Of a stretch of 32,855 bases of DNA, positions 22,871-30,583 are shown one piece after another. Location of the stretch: assembly GCA_003934145.1 (NCBI GenBank), contig RSAS01000647.1:1-32855 (forward strand). The letters run 5' to 3'. Below the pieces are notes generated by a model. That model was not told the DNA's origin. It worked only from the letters and a program-made list of their open reading frames with translations, and did no database searches. The position numbers and the translations under genes were made by a program. The stretch's first letter is position 1; every line of letters begins with the position of its first letter. This DNA comes from Candidatus Viridilinea halotolerans (GTDB lineage Bacteria > Chloroflexota > Chloroflexia > Chloroflexales > Chloroflexaceae).

Positions 22871-24748
22871 ATGCGCTGGTTACGTAACGAACTCTTGGCT
22901 TTGACCTTTTGCTTGGTTCTGGTGTTGGTGGCAAGTTGGGGGATGTTGCGTGGCGAGCGCATGGTTGGCTTCACCGCCGAGCAACTTCCGGCGGGGGTGG
23001 GGCTCTATGGCGCGGAGCCGTTTCGCGAGCGCGCGGGGCATTTCCGCTGGACAGCGGGCCAGGCGCAACTCGCGCTGCCCAATCCGGGCGGCAGATCCGT
23101 GGTGACATTGCAACTGAGTGGCGGCACGGGCGAAGAGCGCCTGCTGCAGGTGCGAGGGGCGGTGAATGCGGATCTGCTGCTGGGGGCAGCGTTGCGCCAC
23201 TACCACCTGTTGGCCTATGCGCAACCCACCGAGCAGCTACGCATCAGTCTGGCAGCAACACCCTTTCAGCCGCCCAATGATCCGCGTGAGCTCGGGGTGG
23301 TGCTGGGCGCGGTACGTCTTCATGGCGGCGGGCAAGCTCCCGCCGCGTTACAGGCGGGCATCACGTTGCTGACCCTGGCGCTCTATGGCGTGTTGCGCAC
23401 AAGCATGCGCCCGTGGTTTGCCTCCGGTGGCGCGGCGCTACTGACGATCACGCTGCTGCTCGGCTACACTATGCGTTGGCCCAGCCTGCCCTTCGCGAGC
23501 GTGGCGACGTTGGGCGGCTTGGTGGTGGCATTCACGCTCTTGGGCTACCGCGTGGCGCTCGTTGCGTGGCAGCGTTGGCGCGAGGTCGGCGAAGCCTTTC
23601 CCGCAAAACTGCATCCAATCCTGTGGGTACTGCTGGCCATCGTTTACGGCGGCCAAGGTCTGTGGAACCAATTCGTTGTGCATTCTGGCTTAGCATTAGA
23701 TCTGGGCATCTACCTCGAGGCGGGCCGGGCGATCTTGGCGGGCGCAAATCCCTATGCTACGTTCGGCATGGAAGAGTTGATCATCGGGGTCTCCTACGTC
23801 TACCCCCCAGCTAGCCTGCCCGTCTTTAGCGCTTTGGCGCTGCTGGAAACGTCCGTCGCCATACGTTTCTGGTTGGTGGGCAATATCGTGATGTACCTGA
23901 TTGCCCTCTTGAGCCTCTACGCGGCACTGCCGAGGCAGCTACCGCAGGGGGCGCTTTGGGGCCTGCTGGGGCTCGGTTTGGCCTTTGCGCCCTTCTTGGA
24001 AAATGTAGCAATTGGACAGATCAACAGCCTCATCTTGCTGGGCATGGCGCTCTTCATCTTGGGGCAGCGCATACGTACCTATGCCTGGGTAGGCGATCTG
24101 GCTTTGGCGCTGGTGATCCTGATCAAACTCACGCCGGGTATGCTGCTGCTCTGGCCGCTCGTGCGCGGCGACTGGCGGCGCTTGGTGCGCGTGGGCTTGT
24201 TGCTGCTGCTCTTGTGCCTGCCCAGCCTCGTGCTCTACGGGCTAACGCCGTGGCAACAGTTTGCCACGATTGCGCCGCAACTGCTCGCAGGGACGCCGCG
24301 CAACCCCTACAACCAGGCGCTCGTGGCGCAGTTGGTGGTGCTGACCGCGCACGGGAGCACTTGGGAGACAATGGCTCTCGTGGTGGGGCGGGCCTTCACG
24401 CTGCTGCTCATGGCCAGTTGGTTGCTGGTCGCTTGGCGGCGGCGCACCAGCACCGAGGATGGCGTAGCCCTCGCCTATGGCGTCACGGTGGTGACCCTCG
24501 CCTCAAGTCTGATCTGGTACCACCATCTCATGTTCTTGGTGATCCCCCTCGCGTGGTTGGGTTTTGCCGCACCCTCACGCTGGATGCGCTGGGCCGCCCT
24601 ACTCGCCGTCGGCCTCATGCAGATTACACGCCTGATCGAGTTTGGCGTGGGGCTGCCACCGTGGAGCGCAGTGGTGGGCTACCTCTTGCTCCTCGGCGCA
24701 CTAGGATTCTGGCAGATCCAAAAACCATTCCCTGAGGGTGTCCCATAA
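22871..24748 (+). CDS. GT87-type polyprenol-phosphate-dependent mannosyltransferase-like membrane protein
   Basis: This 625-residue protein has one N-terminal membrane segment (about residues 5-22), an extracytoplasmic beta-rich domain of about 120 residues, then about ten membrane segments. The DLGIYLEAGRAILAGANPYA region and VYPPASLP are typical of the DUF2029/GT87 family (relatives include PimE-like mannosyltransferases), where an Asp in the first loop is catalytic. It probably adds a sugar to a lipid or surface glycan outside the membrane; substrate unknown. ATG at 22871 was chosen over 22862 because AAGGA lies 8 nt before it. No other envelope-sugar gene is adjacent. Confidence 0.8.
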   Translation: MRWLRNELLALTFCLVLVLVASWGMLRGERMVGFTAEQLPAGVGLYGAEPFRERAGHFRWTAGQAQLALPNPGGRSVVTLQLSGGTGEERLLQVRGAVNADLLLGAALRHYHLLAYAQPTEQLRISLAATPFQPPNDPRELGVVLGAVRLHGGGQAPAALQAGITLLTLALYGVLRTSMRPWFASGGAALLTITLLLGYTMRWPSLPFASVATLGGLVVAFTLLGYRVALVAWQRWREVGEAFPAKLHPILWVLLAIVYGGQGLWNQFVVHSGLALDLGIYLEAGRAILAGANPYATFGMEELIIGVSYVYPPASLPVFSALALLETSVAIRFWLVGNIVMYLIALLSLYAALPRQLPQGALWGLLGLGLAFAPFLENVAIGQINSLILLGMALFILGQRIRTYAWVGDLALALVILIKLTPGMLLLWPLVRGDWRRLVRVGLLLLLLCLPSLVLYGLTPWQQFATIAPQLLAGTPRNPYNQALVAQLVVLTAHGSTWETMALVVGRAFTLLLMASWLLVAWRRRTSTEDGVALAYGVTVVTLASSLIWYHHLMFLVIPLAWLGFAAPSRWMRWAALLAVGLMQITRLIEFGVGLPPWSAVVGYLLLLGALGFWQIQKPFPEGVP

Positions 24749-24788
24749 CCCATTCGCCAAAAACCTTGCGCCCTTACGCCTTTGACAA

Positions 24789-24817
24789 GGTTTCAGGGGT
24801 CAGGTTTCAGGGGTCAG
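24789..24817. repeat. Tandem GGTTTCAGGGGTCA repeat
   Basis: Two copies of the 14-bp unit. A related inverted form (TGACACCTGAAACC, AGACACCTGAAACC) occurs at 27509-27537, so it is a dispersed repeat. Confidence 0.7.
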
Positions 24818-24894
24818 CCCGAGCGCATCAGAAAGCGGTGCGTGGCACTAAACTGTAAAGTAACTATGAACCATGTCTTTGCACCAAAAAAATC

Positions 24895-26142
24895 TCACAA
24901 CGCACGCACAAAAGGCGCACGCAGCAGGTTCACCCCAATGAGAACCCAGCCGATCAGCGCACTCGTGGCTACGACGAGGGGGGCGCTACCGACCAATTCA
25001 GCGATCAGGCCGGCCACCATTCCGCCCATGGGGCTCAGGCCCATCAGCAGCAGCGTAAAGACACTCATGACCCGTCCGCGCAATTCGTCGGGCACAATTG
25101 ATTGGATGAGGGTATTGGTGAGCGCCATCGTGGTAACGCCGGCCCAACCGGCGCAGGCGATCAGCGCGAGGGCGATGGGGAAGGTACGTGTGGCGGTGAA
25201 GGCGATCATGAAGGCGGGGTAGAGCAGCACGGCCACCGTAAGCAGGCGACCGCGTGGTGCTTGTTCGCTCATCTGGGCCAGAATAAGCGCAGCCGTGAGC
25301 GCGCCGAGGCCACTGGCCGCCGAGAGCATGCCCAGCCCCATTGCCCCTTGGCCCAGCACATCGCGCGCAAAGACGGGCAGCAGAGGAATATGCACGAAGC
25401 AGAAGAGGCTAATCGATCCGGCCAAGAGCAGCAGCGCACGCACGCGTGGCTCGTTGGCGATGTAGTTCAACCCAGCGCGCAATTGGCCCGCCCGCCCGGC
25501 GCCGGCGGGGCGCTGATAGGGTGGCAAACGCATCATGAGCAGGCTACTCAGGACAAAAACAAAACTGGCCGCATTGAGCGCAAAAGCGGTGCCTTCACCG
25601 ACCAGCGCCACAACCACCCCGGCCATGGCGGGGCCGATCAGGCGCGCCCCATTGAAGATCGACGAGTTGAGTGCAATCGCATTGAGCAGATCCTCGCGCC
25701 CCACCATCTCGACCGTAAAGGCTTGGCGCACCGGGCCGTCAAAGGCATTCACCGTGCCCAACAGCATGGCCAAAAGCAAGACATGCCACACCTGAATCCA
25801 GCCGCTCAGGGTAAGCACAGCCAGCGTGATCGAGAGCAACATCGCCACCACCTGCGTGATGAGCAGCAGACGTTGCTTCGACATGCGGTCGGCTAACGAA
25901 CCAGCGGGAAGCGCAAAGATCAGGATCGGCAACGAGCTCATAGCCGCCACAAGGCCGAGCATCGCGGGCGAATCGGTGAGGCGCAACACCAGCCAGCCCT
26001 GCGCAACATTCTGCATCCAGGTGCCAGTGAGCGAGATGAGTTGACCAATGAAAAAGAGGCGATAGTTGCGATGGCGCAACGCCCGCAACATCATCGGCAC
26101 ATGGCGTTGGGGCGCGGCAGCCGGGGAAGTGGTGGATGCCAT
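24895..26142 (-). CDS. MFS transporter (EntS-like, MFS_3 family)
   Basis: This 415-residue protein has about 12 membrane segments. Residues 22-42 (HRNYRLFFIGQLISLTGTWM) and 43-57 (QNVAQGWLVLRLTDS) are typical of this group of drug or siderophore exporters, and the A-like loop motif GSLADRMSKQRLL is near residue 84. A second cytoplasmic motif, PDELRGRVMS, lies near 350. ATG at 26142 was chosen because longer frames read through a palindrome. It is transcribed with the marR gene just upstream, whose product is probably its regulator. Substrate not predictable. Confidence 0.85.
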   Translation of the reverse strand: MASTTSPAAAPQRHVPMMLRALRHRNYRLFFIGQLISLTGTWMQNVAQGWLVLRLTDSPAMLGLVAAMSSLPILIFALPAGSLADRMSKQRLLLITQVVAMLLSITLAVLTLSGWIQVWHVLLLAMLLGTVNAFDGPVRQAFTVEMVGREDLLNAIALNSSIFNGARLIGPAMAGVVVALVGEGTAFALNAASFVFVLSSLLMMRLPPYQRPAGAGRAGQLRAGLNYIANEPRVRALLLLAGSISLFCFVHIPLLPVFARDVLGQGAMGLGMLSAASGLGALTAALILAQMSEQAPRGRLLTVAVLLYPAFMIAFTATRTFPIALALIACAGWAGVTTMALTNTLIQSIVPDELRGRVMSVFTLLLMGLSPMGGMVAGLIAELVGSAPLVVATSALIGWVLIGVNLLRAPFVRAL

Positions 26143-26172
26143 AGGGGTGTTGAGTCTTAATCTTTTTTGGCT

Positions 26173-26223
26173 GGCTTGAAGCGGGTCTGGGAGAACCAGG
26201 TTCTCCCAGACCCGCTTCAAGCC
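26173..26223. repeat. 24-bp-arm palindrome (GAACC-A-GGTTC family) between marR and the MFS gene
   Basis: Perfect arms starting GGCTTGAAGCGGGTCTGGGA, loop CAG. It contains the marR stop codon and lies 31 bp before the MFS start; it may attenuate or stabilise the shared transcript. Confidence 0.85.
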
Positions 26224-26669
26224 GCATCATCCTGCTGCAACGCAGCATAGAGCGTCTGCATCGCCGTATGCAACGCAGCCAACTGTTCGGCATTGAGATG
26301 GCTCATGCGCTGCTCGACATACGCACGGTGGCGCGGGCGCAACTCGTCAATCAACGCCTGGCCGGTGGGGGTAAGTTGTACCAACGTGACGCGGCGGTCG
26401 TGCGCAGCGGGGGCGCGCCGCACCAGGCCGCGCGCCTCCAAACGATCCACAAGACGCGTCAGGTTACTGTTATCGGCCACCATCTCCTGGCAGATATAGC
26501 TCAAAGGCACCCCCTCAGCCGAGGCGTGGAAGAGGATCGCATACTGCGGCGTCGAGAGATCGTAAGGCCGAAATTCCTCACGATTCAACTCCTGAAAGCG
26601 TTTGTGCAGCTTCAAAAAGAGCCGGTAGGCCTCGATCTGGGGCGAGTCCGGACTTGTAATCTCCGGCAT
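26217..26669 (-). CDS. MarR-family transcriptional regulator
   Basis: This 150-residue winged-helix protein. DLSTPQYAILFHAS, VPLSYICQEMVADNSNLTRLVDRLEARGLV and RRVTLVQLTPTGQALIDEL give the MarR fold (helix-turn-helix near residues 50-85, wing near 88-100). MarR proteins bind DNA as dimers and are released by ligands. ATG at 26669 follows GGAGGAG. Its promoter overlaps an imperfect inverted repeat, so autorepression is likely, together with the downstream MFS exporter. Confidence 0.9.
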   Translation of the reverse strand: MPEITSPDSPQIEAYRLFLKLHKRFQELNREEFRPYDLSTPQYAILFHASAEGVPLSYICQEMVADNSNLTRLVDRLEARGLVRRAPAAHDRRVTLVQLTPTGQALIDELRPRHRAYVEQRMSHLNAEQLAALHTAMQTLYAALQQDDAA

Positions 26670-26699
26670 AGCCGCTCCTCCATGGGTGACGATTGATGT

Positions 26700-26731
26700 A
26701 GTGTAGCTAACAACATTGGACTTGTCAACTA
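26700..26731 (-). promoter_or_regulatory. marR promoter with candidate MarR operator
   Basis: On the minus strand TTGACA (26723-26728), a 17-bp spacer and TACACT (26700-26705). Overlapping it, TAGTTGACAA and TTGTTAGCTA form an inverted repeat (8 of 10 positions) separated by 8 bp, a likely dimer-binding site. Confidence 0.7.
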
Positions 26732-26744
26732 TTTCTTTACTTGG

Positions 26745-26822
26745 AGATGACTTGGGGGCCATGCCCCCGCAAAATCCCCCCCCGCCAGCGGGGGCGCGGG
26801 GGCCTAGCCCCCAACACCCAAC
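26745..26822. repeat. GC-rich palindromic repeat block
   Basis: GGGGGCCATGCCCCC, then CCCCGCCAGCGGGG and GGGGGCCTAGCCCCC: the same modules as the other composite blocks. No coding content. Confidence 0.7.
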
Positions 26823-26864
26823 AAAAAAGCACGAAGCCGAAGGGGGTAACCCCCTTCGGCTTCG
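26823..26864 (-). terminator. Intrinsic terminator after the 37-aa membrane peptide gene
   Basis: On the minus strand CGAAGCCGAAGGGGGT pairs with its complement (about 15-bp stem), followed by TGCTTTTTTG. It lies 25 bp beyond the stop of the small gene. Confidence 0.85.
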
Positions 26865-26888
26865 CTTGTCCCACATGCAAGGCAGCGC

Positions 26889-27002
26889 CTACCAGTAATA
26901 GGCAAAGACATAGACCAAAAGGATAAACGAGAACAGGCCGGCCATGGTGAACAGCATAACGGTTGGCACGACTTCGGGGTCGCCGCTCCACTCAGGTTTC
27001 AT
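26889..27002 (-). CDS. Small single-span membrane peptide (37 aa)
   Basis: ATG at 27002 is preceded by AAGGAAG at good spacing, and the frame encodes a short acidic N-terminus (MKPEWSGDPEVVPT) followed by one hydrophobic helix (about residues 14-36) that ends in YYW. A possible promoter (TACAAT, minus strand, 27042-27047) precedes it and a strong intrinsic terminator follows, so it looks like a complete monocistronic gene. Function not recognised; it resembles small accessory subunits of membrane complexes only in size and topology. Too short for most gene callers. Confidence 0.65.
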   Translation of the reverse strand: MKPEWSGDPEVVPTVMLFTMAGLFSFILLVYVFAYYW

Positions 27003-27041
27003 CGGGTATCTTCCTTCCATGCGCAAAACGGGGTTGGCCCT

Positions 27042-27047
27042 ATTGTA
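27042..27047 (-). promoter_or_regulatory. Possible -10 box for the 37-aa peptide gene
   Basis: TACAAT on the minus strand, 39 bases upstream of the start. No good -35 box is seen at 16-18 bp. Confidence 0.35.
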
Positions 27048-27061
27048 CCGCATCTACAGAA

Positions 27062-27330
27062 CTAGCGTGTACGCTCTTCCAGCCAACTATGGATCACTTG
27101 CGCCGTGGTTGGTGCCGATCGCTCCCACATCAGATCGTGACCGGTGTCGGCAACTTCATGGTAGGCACAACCGTAGTGGGCTGCGGCTTGACGCTGGTAG
27201 CGGATATGGCGGCGCAGCTCTGTATTGAGAAACTCGTAGTAATATTGGAGCGTACACCAGCGGATGGGGCGTTGCACCGGCGAAGCGCCGTGGCCGGGCA
27301 GCGAGTGGGCGTGGCTCTCCCAACCCCACG
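27062..27330 (-). pseudogene. Alpha/beta-hydrolase remnant with internal deletion
   Basis: The minus-strand frame joins an N-terminal hydrolase segment (GWESHAHSLPGHGAS, normally near residue 50) directly to a C-terminal segment (QRQAAAHYG ... VADTGHDLMWERSAP ... WLEER, with the catalytic-His region GHD). The roughly 130-150 residues between them, including the nucleophile elbow GxSxG, are missing, as is the true N-terminus. It is therefore judged a decayed gene. The frame itself has no stop, so a short product is possible but would not be a hydrolase. Confidence 0.6.
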
Positions 27331-27370
27331 TAGCGAAGGGAAGCGGATGTTGTTGATTGCCCCGTTGCTT

Positions 27371-27537
27371 TGTCACCCTGAGTACGAAATGGCCCGCGGG
27401 CCAGTGGCCCGGTGAGAAACAAAAATTCTGTCACCCTGAGCGCAGCGAAGGGTCTCTCGTCGGTCGAGAAGAGATGCTTCGCTGCGCTCAGCTTCTGATG
27501 CGCTCCGACTGACACCTGAAACCAGACACCTGAAACC
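27371..27537. repeat. Dispersed repeats (GTCACCCTGAG type and TGACACCTGAAACC type)
   Basis: TGTCACCCTGAG occurs twice (27369 and 27430), the second followed by CGCAGCGAAGGGTCTCTC and a complementary GCTTCGCTGCGCTCAGC. Two CACCTGAAACC copies lie just before the methyltransferase start. No gene. Confidence 0.7.
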
Positions 27538-27543
27538 TTGCCT

Positions 27544-28482
27544 ATGAATCCAATCACCGCCATCCTTCAACAGCAGCCACTCATCATCCTCGACGGCGCC
27601 CTCGCCACCGAGTTGGAACGGCGCGGCTGCGATCTGCGCGATCCGCTCTGGTCGGCCAAGGTGCTGCTGGAGAACCCAGCGCTGATCCGCCAGATTCACG
27701 CCGACTATTTTGCCGCCGGGGCGGATGTGGCTATTACCGCAAGCTACCAGGCAACCTTTGCGGGCTTTGCAGCCCGTGGCCTGGATGCGTCGCAAGCGGC
27801 AGATCTGATGCGCCTCGCGGTGCAGTTGGCAATTGAGGCGCGTGACAAGTTCTGGGCTGATCCACGCAACCGCGTCGGGCGGGTGCGCCCTTTGGTGGCC
27901 GCATCCGTTGGCCCCTATGGTGCATTCCTCCACGACGGCTCTGAGTATCGCGGCGACTATGGCTTAAGTATAGACGATCTTATGGCCTTTCACCGCCCGC
28001 GCATGGCACTGCTGGCCACCGCCGGCGCCGATCTCTTGGCCTGCGAAACGCTTCCTTGTCTAGCAGAAGCCCAAGCCTTGGCTACACTTTTACGTGAATT
28101 TCCAACGACCTACGCGTGGTTCAGTTTTAGCGCCCGCAACGGCACAGAAATTAGCCACGGCGAACCAATCGCGGCGTGCGCCGCCGCCTTCGATGACCAC
28201 CCGCAACTCGTGGCGCTCGGCATCAATTGTACGCCACCGGCCCACATCGCGGCGCTGATCCGTGCGGCGCACAGCGCCACCAGTAAACCCATCGTCGTCT
28301 ACCCCAATTCGGGCGAAGCCTGGGATGGCGCAAGTGCAACCTGGAGCGGCGTAGCCACCTGCGACGACTTCGCGCTCCAAGCGGGCGCGTGGCACGCCGC
28401 CGGAGCGCAACTCATCGGCGGCTGCTGTCGCACCACCCCGCAGCACATCGCCGCCATGCGGGGGCTTGTGGCATTGAATTAA
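27544..28482 (+). CDS. mmuM: Homocysteine S-methyltransferase
   Basis: This 312-residue TIM-barrel enzyme transfers a methyl group from S-methylmethionine or S-adenosylmethionine to homocysteine, giving methionine. ILDGALATELERRG is near the N-terminus, then ITASYQATFAGF, VAASVGPYGAFLHDGSEYRG, and the zinc cysteines in GINCT and GGCCRTTP near the C-terminus. Length is typical for MmuM (about 310). ATG at 27544 was preferred over an upstream in-frame TTG; no clear ribosome site is seen, perhaps because a dispersed repeat abuts the start. Not obviously linked to its neighbours. Confidence 0.88.
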   Translation: MNPITAILQQQPLIILDGALATELERRGCDLRDPLWSAKVLLENPALIRQIHADYFAAGADVAITASYQATFAGFAARGLDASQAADLMRLAVQLAIEARDKFWADPRNRVGRVRPLVAASVGPYGAFLHDGSEYRGDYGLSIDDLMAFHRPRMALLATAGADLLACETLPCLAEAQALATLLREFPTTYAWFSFSARNGTEISHGEPIAACAAAFDDHPQLVALGINCTPPAHIAALIRAAHSATSKPIVVYPNSGEAWDGASATWSGVATCDDFALQAGAWHAAGAQLIGGCCRTTPQHIAAMRGLVALN

Positions 28483-28487
28483 CTCTT

Positions 28488-28643
28488 TTGGTGGGGGTTC
28501 GGGGGAGGCTTTGCCTCCCCCGAAAAATTTCTTTTTTGTTCCGTTTTGGCGGCGAAGCCGCCAAAACGGAACAAAAAAAATAGGGTGTGGGGCTTGCCCC
28601 ACACCGCAGGTTGCGCGGGGGAACGAAGTTCCCCCGCGCAACC
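28488..28643. repeat. Composite palindromic repeat block between mmuM and lpdA
   Basis: In order: GGGGGAGGC/GCCTCCCCC, a perfect 22-bp-arm hairpin (GGCGGC-GAA-GCCGCC family, 28532-28578), GTGGGGCTTGCCCCAC, and a perfect 16-bp-arm palindrome (GGGGGAAC-GAA-GTTCCCCC, 28609-28643) that ends at the lpdA stop. The converging genes may use it as a shared terminator. Confidence 0.85.
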
Positions 28644-30053
28644 CTAAACATGGATAGCCGCCCCATGCACCAACGCATGCGCCGCCTCGCCGATGGCTTC
28701 GTAGAGCGTCGGGTGGGCGTGGATGGTGCTGAGCAGGCTTTCGCCCGTCGCTTCGTGGGTGAGCGCAAGGCCGCCTTCGCTGATTATCTCGGTGACGTGC
28801 GGGCCAATCATGTGAACGCCGAGCAACTCGTCGTACTGCTGGTCGGCTACGAGCTTGATGAAGCCGAAGCGGCTCTGGCCAATGGCGCGTGCTTTGCCGT
28901 TGGCCGCGAAGGGGAATTTGCCCACCTTGACCTGGTAGCCCTGCGCTTTGGCTTGCGCTTCGCTCAGGCCGACGCTGGCGATTTCGGGGCTACAGTAGGT
29001 GCAGGCTGCGATCTTGTCATACGCGATCGGCTTGGCCTGATGCCCCGCCATGTGTTCGACGGCGAGAATGCCTTCGGCACTCGCCTTATGGGCCAGCCAA
29101 GGCGTCGTGGCCGCACAGTCGCCCACCGCATAGATGCCATCGGCGGCCTGCATGAAGCCGTCGGTCTCGATGAAGCCCTTGGCGTTGAGTTTCACTCCGG
29201 CAGCCTCTAGGCCAATCTCGCTGGTGTTGGGCAGAATACCAATGGCCACCAAGAGCTGCGCGCCGCTGAGTTGCTGGCTTTTGCCCTGGGCGTCCACAAT
29301 GGTTAGCACCACCTGCTCGCCGCTAACCTCAATCCCTTCGACCTTGGCCCCCGCCAGCGTCTTGATGCCCCGGCGCTGCAAGGCCTTGACCAGCTCGGCA
29401 GAGACATCTTCGTCCTCGTTGGGCACAATGCGCGGCAGGGCTTCAATCACGCTTACGTCGGCCCCGAAGGCGCGATACATCGAGGCGAACTCGATGCCAA
29501 TCGCGCCCGCGCCGATGCAGAGCATGCTCTTGGGCACGGTGTCCAGTTTGAGCGCATCGGTCGAAGAGAGCACGCGCTGGCGATCAAAGGGCACCCCGGG
29601 GAAGGGGCGCGGCTGAGCGCCGGTGGCCACCATGATCTGCTTGGCACTGAGCGTCTGCGTGCTGCCGTCGCTACGCTTGACCTGCACCTGCCCACGGCCC
29701 ACGATGCGCCCCCAACCCGCGATTACGTCAACCTTGTTCTTCTTCATCAAAAAACCGACGCCATCGCTACTCGCCTTGACCACCGCATCCTTATGCTTCA
29801 GCGCCCCAGCCAGATCAAAAGAGACCCCTTCGACCTGCACGCCAAAACGTTTGGCCTCTTTGACCTCATCAAGCAGATCGGCGCTATGCAGCAGCGCCTT
29901 GGTCGGAATACAGCCCACATTAAGACAGACGCCACCGAGCGGCCCGGCCTCAACAATGGCAGTGCGCATACCCAACTGGCCCGCCCGCACCGCCGCCACA
30001 TAACCACCCGGCCCGGAACCAATAATCACCAGATCGTAGGGAGAATCACTCAT
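28644..30053 (-). CDS. lpdA: Dihydrolipoyl dehydrogenase (E3)
   Basis: This 469-residue flavoenzyme reoxidises dihydrolipoamide for 2-oxoacid dehydrogenase or glycine cleavage complexes. FAD site GSGPGGYVAAVRAGQLG is near residue 12, the redox disulfide is in GGVCLNVGCIPTK, the NAD site is GAGAIGIEFASMY, a second FAD contact is YAVGDC, and the C-terminal HAHPTLYEA holds the catalytic His. Length is standard. No E1, E2 or lipoylation gene is in the window. A 27-bp-arm hairpin lies just before the start. Confidence 0.95.
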   Translation of the reverse strand: MSDSPYDLVIIGSGPGGYVAAVRAGQLGMRTAIVEAGPLGGVCLNVGCIPTKALLHSADLLDEVKEAKRFGVQVEGVSFDLAGALKHKDAVVKASSDGVGFLMKKNKVDVIAGWGRIVGRGQVQVKRSDGSTQTLSAKQIMVATGAQPRPFPGVPFDRQRVLSSTDALKLDTVPKSMLCIGAGAIGIEFASMYRAFGADVSVIEALPRIVPNEDEDVSAELVKALQRRGIKTLAGAKVEGIEVSGEQVVLTIVDAQGKSQQLSGAQLLVAIGILPNTSEIGLEAAGVKLNAKGFIETDGFMQAADGIYAVGDCAATTPWLAHKASAEGILAVEHMAGHQAKPIAYDKIAACTYCSPEIASVGLSEAQAKAQGYQVKVGKFPFAANGKARAIGQSRFGFIKLVADQQYDELLGVHMIGPHVTEIISEGGLALTHEATGESLLSTIHAHPTLYEAIGEAAHALVHGAAIHV

Positions 30054-30075
30054 AGTAGGTACCTCGTTAGGGATA

Positions 30076-30132
30076 GGGAAGGGTAGGGTTTGCGGGGAGG
30101 GCTTGGCCCTCCCCGCAAACCCTACCCTTCCC
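30076..30132. repeat. 27-bp-arm perfect palindrome before lpdA
   Basis: The left arm starts GGGAAGGGTAGGGTTTGCGG, loop TTG, then a fully complementary right arm. It occupies most of the 89-bp gap between the small unknown gene and lpdA. Confidence 0.9.
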
Positions 30133-30142
30133 GATGCTTTGC

Positions 30143-30436
30143 TCAGGATGCTAGCAACTGGGCCAATTGGTTTACCTGATCGGCAGTGAAGTAGGCGCGT
30201 TGACCCTGCGGCCCATAGAGACTAAGATCACCCGCTGCACCACAGATCACCTGAAAGCCGTCTAGTTCGCGGATACGCTTCTGTTGCACTGCAAGGAGTG
30301 TGCCCAGCGCAGCGACAGCGCTGGCCTCTAGGCGCACGAGATCGTAGCCGCGCACGACATGGTGGATGCTCAGCGCCGGATGTTGATCGGGTGCATAAGT
30401 GATTTCGTACTCGCCGATAATAACGACTTTTTCCAT
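30143..30436 (-). CDS. Hypothetical protein (97 aa)
   Basis: Not recognised. ATG at 30436 was chosen because AAAGAG lies just before it and because longer frames translate a palindromic block. The protein has a beta-rich start (VVIIGEYEITYAP), a helix-forming middle (LEASAVAALGTLLAVQQKRI) and no membrane segment or Cys motif. It reads in the same direction as lpdA, 89 bp upstream, but a strong palindrome separates them. Confidence 0.65.
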   Translation of the reverse strand: MEKVVIIGEYEITYAPDQHPALSIHHVVRGYDLVRLEASAVAALGTLLAVQQKRIRELDGFQVICGAAGDLSLYGPQGQRAYFTADQVNQLAQLLAS

Positions 30437-30444
30437 TTTTCTCT

Positions 30445-30567
30445 TTGTTGCGTGTTGACAGCTTCGCTGCCAACACGCAACAAGATAGGTGTGAATAAAA
30501 TCTGTGGGGCTGCGCCCCACACCCCGCCGGACGGCGGGAGGATGCGAGGGAACCAGGTTCCCTCGCA
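30445..30567. repeat. Composite palindromic repeat block
   Basis: A hairpin of the GGCGGC family in variant form (GACAGC-TTC-GCTGCC, 30445-30483, 17 of 18 arm positions pair), GTGGGGCTGCGCCCCAC, CCCGCCGGACGGCGGG, and a GAACC/GGTTC palindrome at 30543-30567. Confidence 0.85.
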
Positions 30568-30583
30568 CACCCTTCCCGCAACA

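Noticed and set aside
28090-28641. 183-codon minus-strand ORF opposite mmuM
   Set aside because: Antisense shadow extending into a composite repeat block.
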